A stretch of 64,000 nucleotides of DNA from Clavibacter nebraskensis NCPPB 2581 (GCF_000355695.1 NC_020891.1:2914001-2978000); one strand, 5' to 3'. Positions 51,247-60,699 are shown, counted from the first letter of the stretch. Notes: generated by a model not told the origin, from the letters alone. A program made the numbers and translations.

Positions 51247-52557
51247 ATGACGATCTTCGAGCAGATGGAGTCCGAGGTCCGGAGCTACAGCCGCGGCTGG
51301 CCGGTCGTGTTCGACCGCGCGGTGGGCAGCGAGATGTTCACGGCCGACGGCGACCGCTACCTGGACTTCTTCGCGGGCGCCGGCGCGCTCAACTACGGGC
51401 ACAACAACGCCGGGCTCAAGCAGAAGCTCGTCGACTACATCCTCCGCGACGGTGTCACGCACTCCCTCGACATGTTCACGGAGGCCCGCCGCGACTTCCT
51501 GCAGACGTTCCAGGACGTCATCCTCCAGCCGCGTGGGCTCGACTACCGCATCATGTTCCCCGGCCCGGGCGGCGCCAACGCGGTCGAGGCCGCGCTGAAG
51601 CTCGCGCGCAAGGTCACCGGCCGCACCACGATCGTGCACTTCACCAACTCGTTCCACGGCATGACCGAGGGCGCGCTCGCGGTCACCGGCAACGCGCTCA
51701 AGCGCGGCGGCGCCGGCCACCCGCTGCACCACGCGGTCGCGGTGCCGTTCGACGACTACCTCGGCGGCGAGACCGACAGCCTCGCGTACTTCGAGAAGCT
51801 GCTCGACGACTCCGGCTCGGGCTTCGACACGCCGGCGGGCGTCATCGTCGAGACCGTGCAGGGCGAGGGCGGCATCAACGTCGCGACGCCCGAGTGGCTC
51901 CGGAAGCTGCGCGACCTGACCGCGCGCCACGGCATCGTGCTCATCGTCGACGACGTGCAGATGGGCTGCGGCCGCACGGGCGGGTTCTTCAGCTTCGAGG
52001 AGTCGGGCATCGTCCCCGACATCGTCACGCTCTCCAAGTCCATCGGCGGCTACGGCCTGCCCATGGCGCTCACGCTGCTCAAGCCCGAGCTCGACCAGTG
52101 GAAGCCGGGCGAGCACAACGGCACCTTCCGCGGCATCGCGCCCGCGTTCCTCACGGGTGCCGAGGCGCTGCGGCTCTACTGGGCCGACGGCGAGCTCGAG
52201 GCGTCCACGCTGCGCAAGGGCGAGCGGATCCACGAGGTCTTCACCGAGATCGCCGCGGAGGCCGCGCCCGAGATGACGCTCAAGGTGCGCGGCCGCGGCC
52301 TCGCGCGCGGCATCGAGTTCCCCTCGGGCGACCTGGCCGGCGCGGTCTGCCGGGCGGCGTTCGAGCGCGGCATGCTCATGGAGACGAGCGGCGCCGGCGG
52401 CACCGTCATGAAGGTGCTGCCCGCGCTCACCATCACCGACGAGCAGGTCGAGGAGGGGCTCGCGATCATCCGCGCATCCGTCGCCGAGGTCCTCGGGTCC
52501 ACGAGCGAGGAGCTCGCGGCCGACGAGGTGCCGCTGCCGGTGGCCGTCGGGAGCTGA
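51247..52557 (+). CDS. ectB: Diaminobutyrate-2-oxoglutarate aminotransferase (EctB-like)
   Basis: A 436-residue class III PLP aminotransferase. It begins with MTIFEQMESEVRSYSRGWPV, which is diagnostic of EctB, and has FPGPGGANAVEAALKLARK, VDDVQMGCGRTG and the PLP lysine in TLSKSIGGYG (about residue 264). EctB makes L-2,4-diaminobutyrate, the first step to ectoine, but no ectA or ectC gene is nearby. AAGGAG lies 9 bases before the ATG. Diaminobutyrate for a siderophore or cell wall is an alternative use. Confidence 0.9.
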   Translation: MTIFEQMESEVRSYSRGWPVVFDRAVGSEMFTADGDRYLDFFAGAGALNYGHNNAGLKQKLVDYILRDGVTHSLDMFTEARRDFLQTFQDVILQPRGLDYRIMFPGPGGANAVEAALKLARKVTGRTTIVHFTNSFHGMTEGALAVTGNALKRGGAGHPLHHAVAVPFDDYLGGETDSLAYFEKLLDDSGSGFDTPAGVIVETVQGEGGINVATPEWLRKLRDLTARHGIVLIVDDVQMGCGRTGGFFSFEESGIVPDIVTLSKSIGGYGLPMALTLLKPELDQWKPGEHNGTFRGIAPAFLTGAEALRLYWADGELEASTLRKGERIHEVFTEIAAEAAPEMTLKVRGRGLARGIEFPSGDLAGAVCRAAFERGMLMETSGAGGTVMKVLPALTITDEQVEEGLAIIRASVAEVLGSTSEELAADEVPLPVAVGS

Positions 52558-52574
52558 TCCGCGCTCCCGATCCC

Positions 52575-52618
52575 CGACGGCCCGGCCCGGCCCCGCACGC
52601 GCGGGCACCGGACCGTCG
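52575..52618. terminator. Bidirectional terminator
   Basis: CGACGG-x-CCGG (52575-52585) pairs with CCGG-x-CCGTCG (52608-52618), one mismatch, with an inner CCCGC/GCGGG hairpin. It lies between the convergent ectB and response-regulator genes. Confidence 0.75.
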
Positions 52619-52623
52619 TGCGT

Positions 52624-53286
52624 CTACCGCGGCCGCAGGATCCGGTAGCGGTGCTCCGGGCGGCCCGTGGATCCGTAGTTGAGCTGCACGTCGACCACGC
52701 GGTCGCGGGCGAGCGCACCGAGGTAGCGCTGCGCGGTGGCGCGGGAGATGCCGACGCGCTCGGCGATCTCGGGGGCGCTGAGCTCCTCGTCGGATGCGGA
52801 CAGGGCGTCGAGCACGGCCTGCTCGGTCGCCGGGCGCTCGCGCGCGGAGACGCGGCCGGGCCGGAGGGCGTGGATGGCGCGGTCGATGCCGGCCTGGTCG
52901 AGCGGGCGATCGCTCGCGAGCCCGGCGCGGAAGGCCGCGTAGGCCGCGAGGCGCGCGGTGAGCAGCTCGGGCGCGAACGGCTTCACGAGGTAGGAGACGG
53001 CGCCGCCGCGGAGGGCACGGCGGACGGTGGCGGGGTCGTCGGCGGCCGTGATGAGGATCACGTCGGGCTCGATGCGCCGCACGAGGTCGACGCCGCTGCC
53101 GTCGGGCAGGTACGCGTCGAGGAGCACGAGGTCGGGGCGGGACGTGTCGAGCACGGCGAGCGCCGCCCGCACGCTGCCCGCGGTGCCGACGGCGCGGAAC
53201 CCGGGCGCCTGCTCCACGATGCCCTCGTGCAGGCGGGCGATGCGGAAGTCGTCGTCGACGACGAGGACCGTGAGGTCGTCGGTCAT
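52624..53286 (-). CDS. citB: Response regulator, CitB/DctR type
   Basis: A 220-residue regulator. Receiver domain (1-118) with acidic triad D11-D13, phosphoacceptor D57 (LLDAYLPDG) and Lys near 105 (YLVKPF). The C-terminal HTH (about 165-205) ends SAPEIAERVGISRATAQRYL. This is the output of the adjacent sensor kinase (ATGA overlap) and should act on the divergent CitMHS gene. Confidence 0.9.
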   Translation of the reverse strand: MTDDLTVLVVDDDFRIARLHEGIVEQAPGFRAVGTAGSVRAALAVLDTSRPDLVLLDAYLPDGSGVDLVRRIEPDVILITAADDPATVRRALRGGAVSYLVKPFAPELLTARLAAYAAFRAGLASDRPLDQAGIDRAIHALRPGRVSARERPATEQAVLDALSASDEELSAPEIAERVGISRATAQRYLGALARDRVVDVQLNYGSTGRPEHRYRILRPR

Positions 53287-55103
53287 GCGGGGGCTCCGTC
53301 GGGGTCGGGGTGGTCGTGGTCGCGGGGGTCGTCGGCGGGTGGATCCGCGTCGGGCGGCTCGACCACGCCCGCGAGGCGCGCGCAGAGCACCGCGCCGCTC
53401 TCAGCACGAGGCGGCGGCCCGCCGGGGTCGGCGACCCACACGTCGCCGCCGTCGCGCCGGGCGATGTCGCGCACGAGCGGGAGGCCGAAGCCGAGGCCGT
53501 GCGCGGGATCCGCTCCCCCGCCCGCCGCGACGGCCTCCGCGGCCCCGCCCACGTCGTCGGGCCGGCGCTGGAACACGCGGCCGGCGTCGGACGCGGCGAG
53601 CCCGTCACCCGAGTCGGACACCGCGAGGTGCAGGTCCGCGCCGTCGTCGAGCGCCTCCACCTCCACCCACCTGTCGGCGCGGGATCCGCGGACGGCCGCC
53701 TGCACCGCGTTGTCGACGAGGTTGCCGAGGACCGTCGTGACCTCCTCGGGCCGCACCAGGAACCCACGGACGAGCGTGCCGGGCCCGACCCGTAGGGCCA
53801 CGCCCCGCTCCTCCGCCTCCATCGCCTTCGCGCCGAGGAACGCCTGCAGGTAGGGCTCGTCGACGAGCCCCGCGTCCACCGTCGGGAACGCGACGGGACC
53901 CTGCTCGAGCACGCCCGCTAGGTAGCCGTCGGCCTCGTCCACCCGGCCGGTCGCGACGAGGCCGCGCACGACGTGGAGGCGGTTCGCGAACTCGTGCCGC
54001 TGCACGCGGAGCGCGGTGGACATCGCGGTGACGGCCGTCAGGCGGCGGCTCATCGCCTCGATGTCCGTCTCGTCGCGCAGCACCATCACCGTGCCGAGGT
54101 CGCGCCCGTCGCGGTCGACGCGGGCGACGTCGACGAAGAGCAGTCGGTCGTCGACCACCGCGCGCAGCGACGCGGATCCGGCGGCGGCACCGGCCTGCGC
54201 GCCGGCGACCGCGTCCCGCAGCACGGGCGCGACGCCGAGGTCCGCGAGCGTGCGGCCGACCGGATCCACGAGGCCGAGCAGCTCGGCGGCCCGCGGGTTG
54301 CAGACGGTCACCCGCCCGTCGGGACCGAGGCCGAGCACGCCCTCGCCGACGCCGGAGAGCACGGCCGCCTGGTCCTGCACGAGGCCGGCGAGCTCCGACG
54401 GCTGGAGGCCGAGGGTGAGGCGCGCGAGCCGCCGGGAGAGGATCCCGCTGGCCACCGCCCCGACGCCGAGCGCGAGCAGGGCGACGACCCCGATGGCCGC
54501 GACGTCGACGCCGATGGAGTCGCGCACGGTCGCCGCCGCGAAGCCGACGCTGACCTCGCCGACGACGCGGCCCGATCCGCCTCCCGCGTCGTCGTCGCCG
54601 CCCGCGGACGCATCCGCCAGCGCCCGCACCGGCACCTTCGCCCGCGCGGACTCCCCGAGCGTGCCGGTGGCCCACGTCACCTCCTCGCGCCCCGCGAGCG
54701 CGACCGTCGGATCCGTGCTCACGCGCTCCCCGAGCTCGGCCGGGTCGGGGTGCGCGAGCCGCAGCCCGCGGTCGTCGGTGACCACGACGAACAGCGCGCC
54801 GGTCCGCGCGCGCACCGCCTCAGCCGTCCGCTGCACCGGCCCGTCGGCGAGGTCGGACGCGGTGGCGACCCCGGGATCCGCGGTCTCGGCCGTCACGGCG
54901 GCCCGGAGCGCGGGATCCTCGGCGGCCGTCCGGGCGATCGCGAGCGCCGTCGCCTGCGCCTCCTCGCGGTTCTCGGAGGAGCTCAGCACCCCGTACGCGA
55001 CCGTCGCGATCCCCACCACCACGAGCACGACGAGCAGCTGGAGGACGAGCGTGCGACGCGCGAAGTCGAGCCCCGTCCGCCGTCGCCCCGTCGCTCGATC
55101 CAC
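53283..55103 (-). CDS. citA: Sensor histidine kinase, CitA/DcuS type
   Basis: A 606-residue membrane kinase. Helices near 18-40 and 205-225 flank an extracytoplasmic PAS sensor (about 45-200). A cytoplasmic PAS (about 245-350) leads to the H-box QRHEFANRLHVV, the N-box LGNLVDNAVQAA and the G-box GLGFGLPLVRDIA. This DcuS/CitA layout senses di- or tricarboxylates. GTG at 55103 lies 6 bases after TATGCT on the minus strand, so it is leaderless; upstream starts are less likely. It pairs with the response regulator. Confidence 0.9.
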   Translation of the reverse strand: MDRATGRRRTGLDFARRTLVLQLLVVLVVVGIATVAYGVLSSSENREEAQATALAIARTAAEDPALRAAVTAETADPGVATASDLADGPVQRTAEAVRARTGALFVVVTDDRGLRLAHPDPAELGERVSTDPTVALAGREEVTWATGTLGESARAKVPVRALADASAGGDDDAGGGSGRVVGEVSVGFAAATVRDSIGVDVAAIGVVALLALGVGAVASGILSRRLARLTLGLQPSELAGLVQDQAAVLSGVGEGVLGLGPDGRVTVCNPRAAELLGLVDPVGRTLADLGVAPVLRDAVAGAQAGAAAGSASLRAVVDDRLLFVDVARVDRDGRDLGTVMVLRDETDIEAMSRRLTAVTAMSTALRVQRHEFANRLHVVRGLVATGRVDEADGYLAGVLEQGPVAFPTVDAGLVDEPYLQAFLGAKAMEAEERGVALRVGPGTLVRGFLVRPEEVTTVLGNLVDNAVQAAVRGSRADRWVEVEALDDGADLHLAVSDSGDGLAASDAGRVFQRRPDDVGGAAEAVAAGGGADPAHGLGFGLPLVRDIARRDGGDVWVADPGGPPPRAESGAVLCARLAGVVEPPDADPPADDPRDHDHPDPDGAPA

Positions 55104-55238
55104 CTGGTGAGCATAATGCGCAGAACGTCGTCTACGTGCACTATCGCGATCAAGCGGCACAAGCGCGACGGACCGCGGACGCCCACCTAGCGTTTGGTGT
55201 TCAGCCGGGCGTTCCGCCCACCGACGAAGGAGTCACGC

Positions 55239-56693
55239 GTGCTGGTATTCCTGGGCTTCGCCATGGTCCTCACCTTCATGGCGCTCATCATGACCAAGCG
55301 GCTGACGCCCATGGTCGCCCTCATCCTCGTGCCGACGATCTTCGCCCTCTTCGCGGGCGCCGGCCTTGGGCTAGGCGACATGGTCATCGAGGCGCTCGGC
55401 GACCTGGCTCCCACGGCCGCGCTGCTGATGTTCGCCATCATCTACTTCGGCATCATGATCGACGTCGGCCTGTTCGACCCGCTGGTGCGCCTCATCCTCC
55501 GGCTCGCGGGCGGCGACCCGGCGAAGATCGTGCTCGGCACGGCGATCCTCGCGGCCGCGGTCTCCCTCGACGGCGACGGATCCACGACCTTCATCGTCAC
55601 CACCGCGGCCATGCTGCCCATCTACCGCAAGCTCGGGATGAGCCCGGTGGTCCTCACCTGCACGGCCGGCCTCGCCAACGGCACGCTCAACATCGTCCCG
55701 TGGGGCGGCCCGACCGTCCGCGCGGCGGCGGCCCTCAAGGTCTCGCCGACCGACATCTTCGTGCCGATGATCCCGTCGCTCCTCGTGGGCATCGCGCTCG
55801 TCATGATCTTCGCCTGGACCATGGGCCTCCGCGAGCGCAGCCGCCTGGCCGCGCTCGGCGAGGCGCGCGCCGAGGGCGGGCTCGACGCCGTCGGCGGCAC
55901 GGGCGACTCCGGCTCCGGCGGGTCCACGGGCGGCTCGGGTTGGTGGCGCGCCGGTCGCGGCGCCCCCGCGACCCCGCGCGGCGGCCTCATCACCATGGCC
56001 CCGGCCCTCGTCCGCGCCGAGACGGCCCCCGTCTCCACGCTCGGCACGACGATGCTCGACCCCGACCGCGAGACCCTGCGCCCGCGCATGATCTGGTTCA
56101 ACCTCGGCCTCACGATCGTGGTGCTCGCGCTGCTGATCCTCGACCAGCTGCCCCTCGCCTACGTCTTCATGGTCGGCGCGGCCATCGCGCTGATCGCCAA
56201 CTTCCGCGACCTCAAGCGCCAGGGCGAGCGCATCGCGGCGCACGCGCCCAGCGTGGTCGGCGTGGTCTCGATGGTGCTCGCGGCGGGCGTCCTCATCGGC
56301 GTGCTGAACGGCACGGGCATGGTCACGGCGATGTCCGCGTGGCTCGTCACGATCATCCCGGACGCCCTCGGCCCCGGCCTCGCGGTGATCACCGGCGTGC
56401 TCAGCATCCCGATGACCTTCTTCATGAGCAACGACGCGTTCTACTACGGCATGCTCCCGGTGCTCGCGGAGAGCGCGGCGAACTACGGCATCGACCCCGT
56501 CGAGATGGCGCGCGCGTCCATCACCGGGCAGCCCGTGCACCTGCAGAGCCCGCTGGTACCGGCGATCCTGCTGCTCGTGTCGCTCGCGGACGTGAACCTC
56601 GGCGACCACCACCGCAAGGTCCTGTGGCGCGCGGTGCTCGTGTCGCTCACGATGCTCGCCGTGGGAGTGCTCACGGCGGTGATCCCGATCTGA
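55239..56693 (+). CDS. CitMHS-family citrate/metal-citrate transporter
   Basis: A 484-residue transporter with about 12 helices and a central cytoplasmic loop (about 205-285) that is Gly/Ser-rich. CitMHS features are YFGIMIDVGLFDPLVRLILR, SLDGDGSTTFIVTTAAMLP and NGTLNIVPWGGPTVRAA. It imports Mg- or Ca-citrate with protons. GTG at 55239 has GAAGGAG 6 bases upstream. It is divergent from the CitA/CitB genes that should induce it when citrate is present. Confidence 0.9.
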   Translation: MLVFLGFAMVLTFMALIMTKRLTPMVALILVPTIFALFAGAGLGLGDMVIEALGDLAPTAALLMFAIIYFGIMIDVGLFDPLVRLILRLAGGDPAKIVLGTAILAAAVSLDGDGSTTFIVTTAAMLPIYRKLGMSPVVLTCTAGLANGTLNIVPWGGPTVRAAAALKVSPTDIFVPMIPSLLVGIALVMIFAWTMGLRERSRLAALGEARAEGGLDAVGGTGDSGSGGSTGGSGWWRAGRGAPATPRGGLITMAPALVRAETAPVSTLGTTMLDPDRETLRPRMIWFNLGLTIVVLALLILDQLPLAYVFMVGAAIALIANFRDLKRQGERIAAHAPSVVGVVSMVLAAGVLIGVLNGTGMVTAMSAWLVTIIPDALGPGLAVITGVLSIPMTFFMSNDAFYYGMLPVLAESAANYGIDPVEMARASITGQPVHLQSPLVPAILLLVSLADVNLGDHHRKVLWRAVLVSLTMLAVGVLTAVIPI

Positions 56694-56730
56694 TCGGGAG
56701 CGCTCCTCCGGGAGCACGCGCACGCGGAGA

Positions 56731-56755
56731 CCGGGCGGCTCGGGGGAGCGCCCGG
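56731..56755. terminator. Hairpin terminator
   Basis: CCGGGCG (56731-56737) pairs with CGCCCGG (56749-56755), loop 11 bases, between convergent CitMHS and DUF2079 genes. Confidence 0.7.
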
Positions 56756-56805
56756 CCTTCGCGCGTGCGGGGCGTGTGCGGGGTCCGTCGGATCCGGCGA
56801 GCGGG

Positions 56806-58290
56806 CTACGAGACCCGCCGCGCCACCTGGTACCCGGCGTCGGCGTAGACGATCTCGTACGTCGTGCCCGCCTGCGTCGCCTCGCCGTACTGGTCGGCGT
56901 TGAGGGCGCCCTGGCCGAGGCCGCCGCCGAGGGTGTCGATCACGACGTACTGCGGCGCCGGATTGCCCGGGTTGCCGAGCCAGAAGACCTCGTGGTCGTC
57001 GACGAGGTACGACATGAGGCCGATGTCGCTGAGCACGCTCGCGCCCGCGGGCACCTGGTCGAGCGCGGCCTGCGCCTGCGCGGCCCGCGGCGACGGCTGC
57101 CAGATGGCCGGCTTCGTCAGCTCCGCCATGGGCGAGCGGAGGAAGAGGGCGATCGCCGCGATCGCGAGCACCGGCACGGTCGCGCGCGACGCCATGGCGA
57201 GCCAGCGCTGCCGGCCCCGGCGAGCGCGCACGACGCCGTCGATGGCGGCGGCGAACACGATCGGCATGAGCACGGCGTCGTAGTGGTAGCCGGGCCCCCA
57301 GTACGCCTCGGTGGGCGAGAGGAAGCGCCAGGCGAGCGTCGGCACCACGAGGAGGAGAAGCGGCGAGCGCAGCGCGATGAGCGCGCCCGCGAGGATCAGG
57401 AAGGCGACCGTCTCGAGCTTCGGCGCGACGAAGAGCCCCGCGATGGTGCCGAAGGGATCCGCGAGAGCGCCGCCCGCGTCGAGCTTGGACGCGTAGTCCC
57501 AGCGGGCCTCGCGGTTGAACGCCGGGAGGATCACCGTGGTCGCGAGCACGAACCAGGCGACGCCCCAGCCGGCGAGCGCGACGCCGACGCGGCGGTCCAT
57601 CGTGAGGGCGATGATCGCGCCGAGCACCGCGACCGTGAGGCCGAGGTCCTCCTTCACGAACACGAGCGGCACGGCCCACGCGGCGGCCGCCATCGCGCGG
57701 CGGGCGATCACGGCGTCGAGCGCGAAGGCCAGCAGCGGCAGGGCGAACGCGATCTCGTGGAACTGGAACGCGACCGCGCCCTGGATGCCCCAGCTCAGCC
57801 CGTACGCGGCCGCCACGACGATCGCGCCCCACCGGCCCGCCACGCGGCCGGCCAGGCGGCCGACGCCGACCACCGAGATCCCGATGAGGACGGCCTGCAC
57901 CACGAGCAGCGCGAACGCGTGCGGGAAGACGGCGTACACCGGGCCGAGCAGCACGAGGATCGGGTGGAAGTGGTCGCCCATGAGGTTGAAGCCGTCGCCC
58001 TTGATGGAGACGAGAGGCGCCTGGAGGCGCGAGTAGTCCTGCGCGAGCTGCGTGAAGATGCCGAGGTCCCACGACTTCACGGTGAAGCGACGCCACTCGA
58101 GCGCCGAGTAGAGCACGTAGACGGCGGTGACGAGTGCGGCGACGACGACGGCGCCGACCGTGCCGGGCACGCGGGATCCGGTGATCGGCGCGGGGAGCGC
58201 GGTCGAGGACGGGGCGCCCGCGGGATCCGGCTCGGCGGATCCGGCATCGGCGGCGTGGCGGCGGTGGGCCGGTTCGTTCGTGCGGGTCAC
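56806..58290 (-). CDS. DUF2079 membrane protein (GT-C-like)
   Basis: A 494-residue protein with about 11 helices and the start typical of DUF2079: EWRRFTVKSWDLGIFTQLAQ, then GDHFHPILVLLGPVYAVFP. This family resembles GT-C glycosyltransferases; the early Asp-Leu-Gly and the HFHP loop may form the active site. No sugar substrate is known. GTG at 58290 follows a GACCCT box by 6 bases on the minus strand. Confidence 0.85.
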   Translation of the reverse strand: MTRTNEPAHRRHAADAGSAEPDPAGAPSSTALPAPITGSRVPGTVGAVVVAALVTAVYVLYSALEWRRFTVKSWDLGIFTQLAQDYSRLQAPLVSIKGDGFNLMGDHFHPILVLLGPVYAVFPHAFALLVVQAVLIGISVVGVGRLAGRVAGRWGAIVVAAAYGLSWGIQGAVAFQFHEIAFALPLLAFALDAVIARRAMAAAAWAVPLVFVKEDLGLTVAVLGAIIALTMDRRVGVALAGWGVAWFVLATTVILPAFNREARWDYASKLDAGGALADPFGTIAGLFVAPKLETVAFLILAGALIALRSPLLLLVVPTLAWRFLSPTEAYWGPGYHYDAVLMPIVFAAAIDGVVRARRGRQRWLAMASRATVPVLAIAAIALFLRSPMAELTKPAIWQPSPRAAQAQAALDQVPAGASVLSDIGLMSYLVDDHEVFWLGNPGNPAPQYVVIDTLGGGLGQGALNADQYGEATQAGTTYEIVYADAGYQVARRVS

Positions 58291-58378
58291 CGCATCAGGG
58301 TCTCACGCGGGGCCGGGATCGCGGGGGCGGGATCCCCGGGACCATCCGCTCAGGGCCGACGGGTGAGGTCGGGTCGGG

Positions 58379-58810
58379 TCAGCGGCGCTCGCCGCCGGCG
58401 CCCTCCTGACGCTCGCGCTCGGCGGCCATGGCGGCGCGGCCGGCGTCGCGGTTCTTCACGCGGATCTGCTCCTCGCGCACCTCGGCCTGCGTCGCGCGCT
58501 CCTGCACGAGCCACTGGGGCGGGGCCTGCAGCAGCTCCTTGATCTGGGCGGTGGTGAGCGCCTCGTCGACGCCGCCGCGGGCGAGACCGGCGATGGAGAC
58601 GCCGAGCTTGCCGGCGATGACCTGCCGCGGGTGCGGGCCGTCGCGCAGCAGGGTGGCGAGCCACTCGGGCGGGTTGGCGGTCATCTCGGCGAGCTCGGCG
58701 CGGGACGGGGTCGACTCCTGGAACTCCACGGGGGTCGCCGGCAGGTGCACGCCCAGCTTCTTCGCCGCGGTCGCGGCCTTCATCGTCTGGCTGGATCCGG
58801 GGCTCGTCAT
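58379..58810 (-). CDS. DUF5997 family protein
   Basis: A 143-residue soluble protein with KAATAAKKLGVHLPATPVEF and HPRQVIAGKLGVSIAGLARG, the DUF5997 hallmarks. Much of it is helical with charged tails. It sits head-to-head with a LysR-type gene, an arrangement I recognise from other Actinobacteria. TACCCT lies 6 bases before the ATG (minus strand). Function unknown. Confidence 0.85.
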   Translation of the reverse strand: MTSPGSSQTMKAATAAKKLGVHLPATPVEFQESTPSRAELAEMTANPPEWLATLLRDGPHPRQVIAGKLGVSIAGLARGGVDEALTTAQIKELLQAPPQWLVQERATQAEVREEQIRVKNRDAGRAAMAAERERQEGAGGERR

Positions 58811-58913
58811 GAGCCCAGGGTACCGTCGGGGCCCCGGGCGCCCTGCACTAGCCTGGATCGGACCCGCCGCCGCTCCGCGCGCCACCACCGAGCGGGCCAT
58901 CGAGGGGACTCCC

Positions 58914-59939
58914 GTGGACGCCGACCCGACCGCCCTCCGGCGCTTCGCCGCCGTCGCCGACGAGCTGCACTTCGCCCGCGCCGCGAAGGCCCTCAACGTC
59001 TCGCGCATCGCCGTCAGCCGGTCGATCCTCGACCTCGAGGCGCTCTGGGGCGTCGAGCTGTTCGTGCGCGACGACGGCCCCACGCGCCTCAGCCCCGCGG
59101 GTGAGGAGCGGCTCGTCGAGGCCCGGGCCGCCATCGCCGCCGAGGACGCCCGCCTCGCCGAGGAGGCCGCCGCGCCGCCGCGGGGACTCGTGGTCGCGAT
59201 CGTGCCCGGCGTCACCGTCGCCAAGTGGACCCGCGCCTGGGACGAGCGCGTGGCCGACGTGCCGCTGCGGGTCGTGCCGCTCGCGGAGCCCGACGCAGCC
59301 CCCGCCCTGGTCGACGGATCCGCGGACGTCGCGTTCCTCCGCCTCCCCGTCGACGGGCGCGGCCTCACGATCGTGCCGCTCTACGGCGAGGTGCAGGTCG
59401 CGATCCTGCCGAAGGAGCACGCGCACGCCACGGCCGACGCGATCGCGATCGCCGACCTCGCCGACGACCTGCTCCTGCAGCCGGCCGACCAGGTGCCGAG
59501 CTGGTCCGGGCGCACGGCGGGCGCGGATCCCGTCCCGATGCCCGACGACGTGGCCGCGGCCGTCGAGCTGGTCGCCGCGGGCGTCGGCTTCGTGGTCGTG
59601 CCGCACGCGCTCGGCCGGCTGCACGCGCGCAAGGACGTCGTCGCGGTGCCCGTGCACGACCTGCCCGAGACGCGGATCGCCGTGGCCTGGCGCGAGGGCG
59701 ACGCCTCCCCCGACATCGAGGAGCTCGTGGGCATCGTCCGCGGGCGCACCGCCGCAAGCTCCCGATCGCAGCGCGACGACGACGAGCGCGACCGCCGGAA
59801 GCCGACCGCGGCGCAGAAGACCGCCCGCAAGGCGGCGGGCAAGCCGGGCGCCGCGGGCGCGAAGTGCGGGTCGAAGCCGGCGCAGAAGGGCGGCGGCAAG
59901 CGCACTCCCCCGCCGCGCGGCCAGCGGCGCGGGCGCTAG
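58914..59939 (+). CDS. LysR-type regulator with basic C-terminal tail
   Basis: A 341-residue LysR protein: HTH in FAAVADELHFARAAKALNVS (about 10-30), then a ligand-binding domain (about 85-285). The final 60 residues are Lys/Arg/Ala-rich (KTARKAAGKPGAAGAKCGSK and beyond), like histone-type tails, and may bind DNA without sequence preference. GTG at 58914 follows GAGGGG. It is divergent from DUF5997. Confidence 0.88.
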   Translation: MDADPTALRRFAAVADELHFARAAKALNVSRIAVSRSILDLEALWGVELFVRDDGPTRLSPAGEERLVEARAAIAAEDARLAEEAAAPPRGLVVAIVPGVTVAKWTRAWDERVADVPLRVVPLAEPDAAPALVDGSADVAFLRLPVDGRGLTIVPLYGEVQVAILPKEHAHATADAIAIADLADDLLLQPADQVPSWSGRTAGADPVPMPDDVAAAVELVAAGVGFVVVPHALGRLHARKDVVAVPVHDLPETRIAVAWREGDASPDIEELVGIVRGRTAASSRSQRDDDERDRRKPTAAQKTARKAAGKPGAAGAKCGSKPAQKGGGKRTPPPRGQRRGR

Positions 59940-59967
59940 GACGCGAGCGGGCGGATCCGCCGCCGGC

Positions 59968-60699
59968 TCAGGCCGACCCGCGCCCCGCCTGCAGGTCGGC
60001 GATGACGCGCCCCACGTGCTCGCCCCAGCGGCGGTACATGGAGGCGTAGCGGAACTCGCCGCCCTCGAAGTCGACGGGACCCGCATCCGGCAGCTTCACC
60101 GACGTGACCTGCGGGAAGCGCTCGCAGACCTCGGCCTTGCGCTGCGAGAGGTACATGGCGTGGTCGCGGAAGAGGCCCCGCACGAACGCGCCCGCCTGCA
60201 CGTACTGCGACACTTGCGGCACGTCCGAGACGAGCACGATCGAGTTGTCGGCGGTCTGCTCCACGAGGTGGTCGAGCAGGTCCTCGAGGCGGTGGACCCA
60301 CGGGGTGATGCGCGCGAGCTCGAGCGCGTCGGCGACCCCGGGCATCACGAGCACGACGTCGTAGCGGTGCAGCTCGGTGATCTGCCGCACGGCCTCCTGC
60401 GTGGCGGTGAGGTGCTGGTCGGCGAGCGGGACGGTGCGCCACTCGACGCCGCGGCCCGTGATCGCGGCGAGCGCCTGCGCCGACTGCGCCGCGACGCCCT
60501 CCGCGTGCGTGCGGAGGCCCACGCCGGATCCGCCGATGCCGCCGAGCGCGAGGACGCGGTCGGGATCCGGACCCGGCACCACGCCGACGGGCGCGTCCGT
60601 GGGCACGGCCGCGGTCAGCGGGGTCGGGATGCCGCCGCGCAGGCCGGCCGCCACGAAGGGACGGACCGTCTGGTGAAGGAGGCGGATCGGCGGTGACAT
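59968..60699 (-). CDS. SGNH-hydrolase-like protein
   Basis: A 243-residue protein with the SGNH order: ALGGIGGSGVGL as block I (near 55), LVMPGVADALELARITPW as block III and YRRWGEHVG as block V with the His. The classic GDS and GxND residues are partly changed. Such enzymes add or remove acyl groups from sugars or lipids. ATG 60699 is used. Confidence 0.75.
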   Translation of the reverse strand: MSPPIRLLHQTVRPFVAAGLRGGIPTPLTAAVPTDAPVGVVPGPDPDRVLALGGIGGSGVGLRTHAEGVAAQSAQALAAITGRGVEWRTVPLADQHLTATQEAVRQITELHRYDVVLVMPGVADALELARITPWVHRLEDLLDHLVEQTADNSIVLVSDVPQVSQYVQAGAFVRGLFRDHAMYLSQRKAEVCERFPQVTSVKLPDAGPVDFEGGEFRYASMYRRWGEHVGRVIADLQAGRGSA

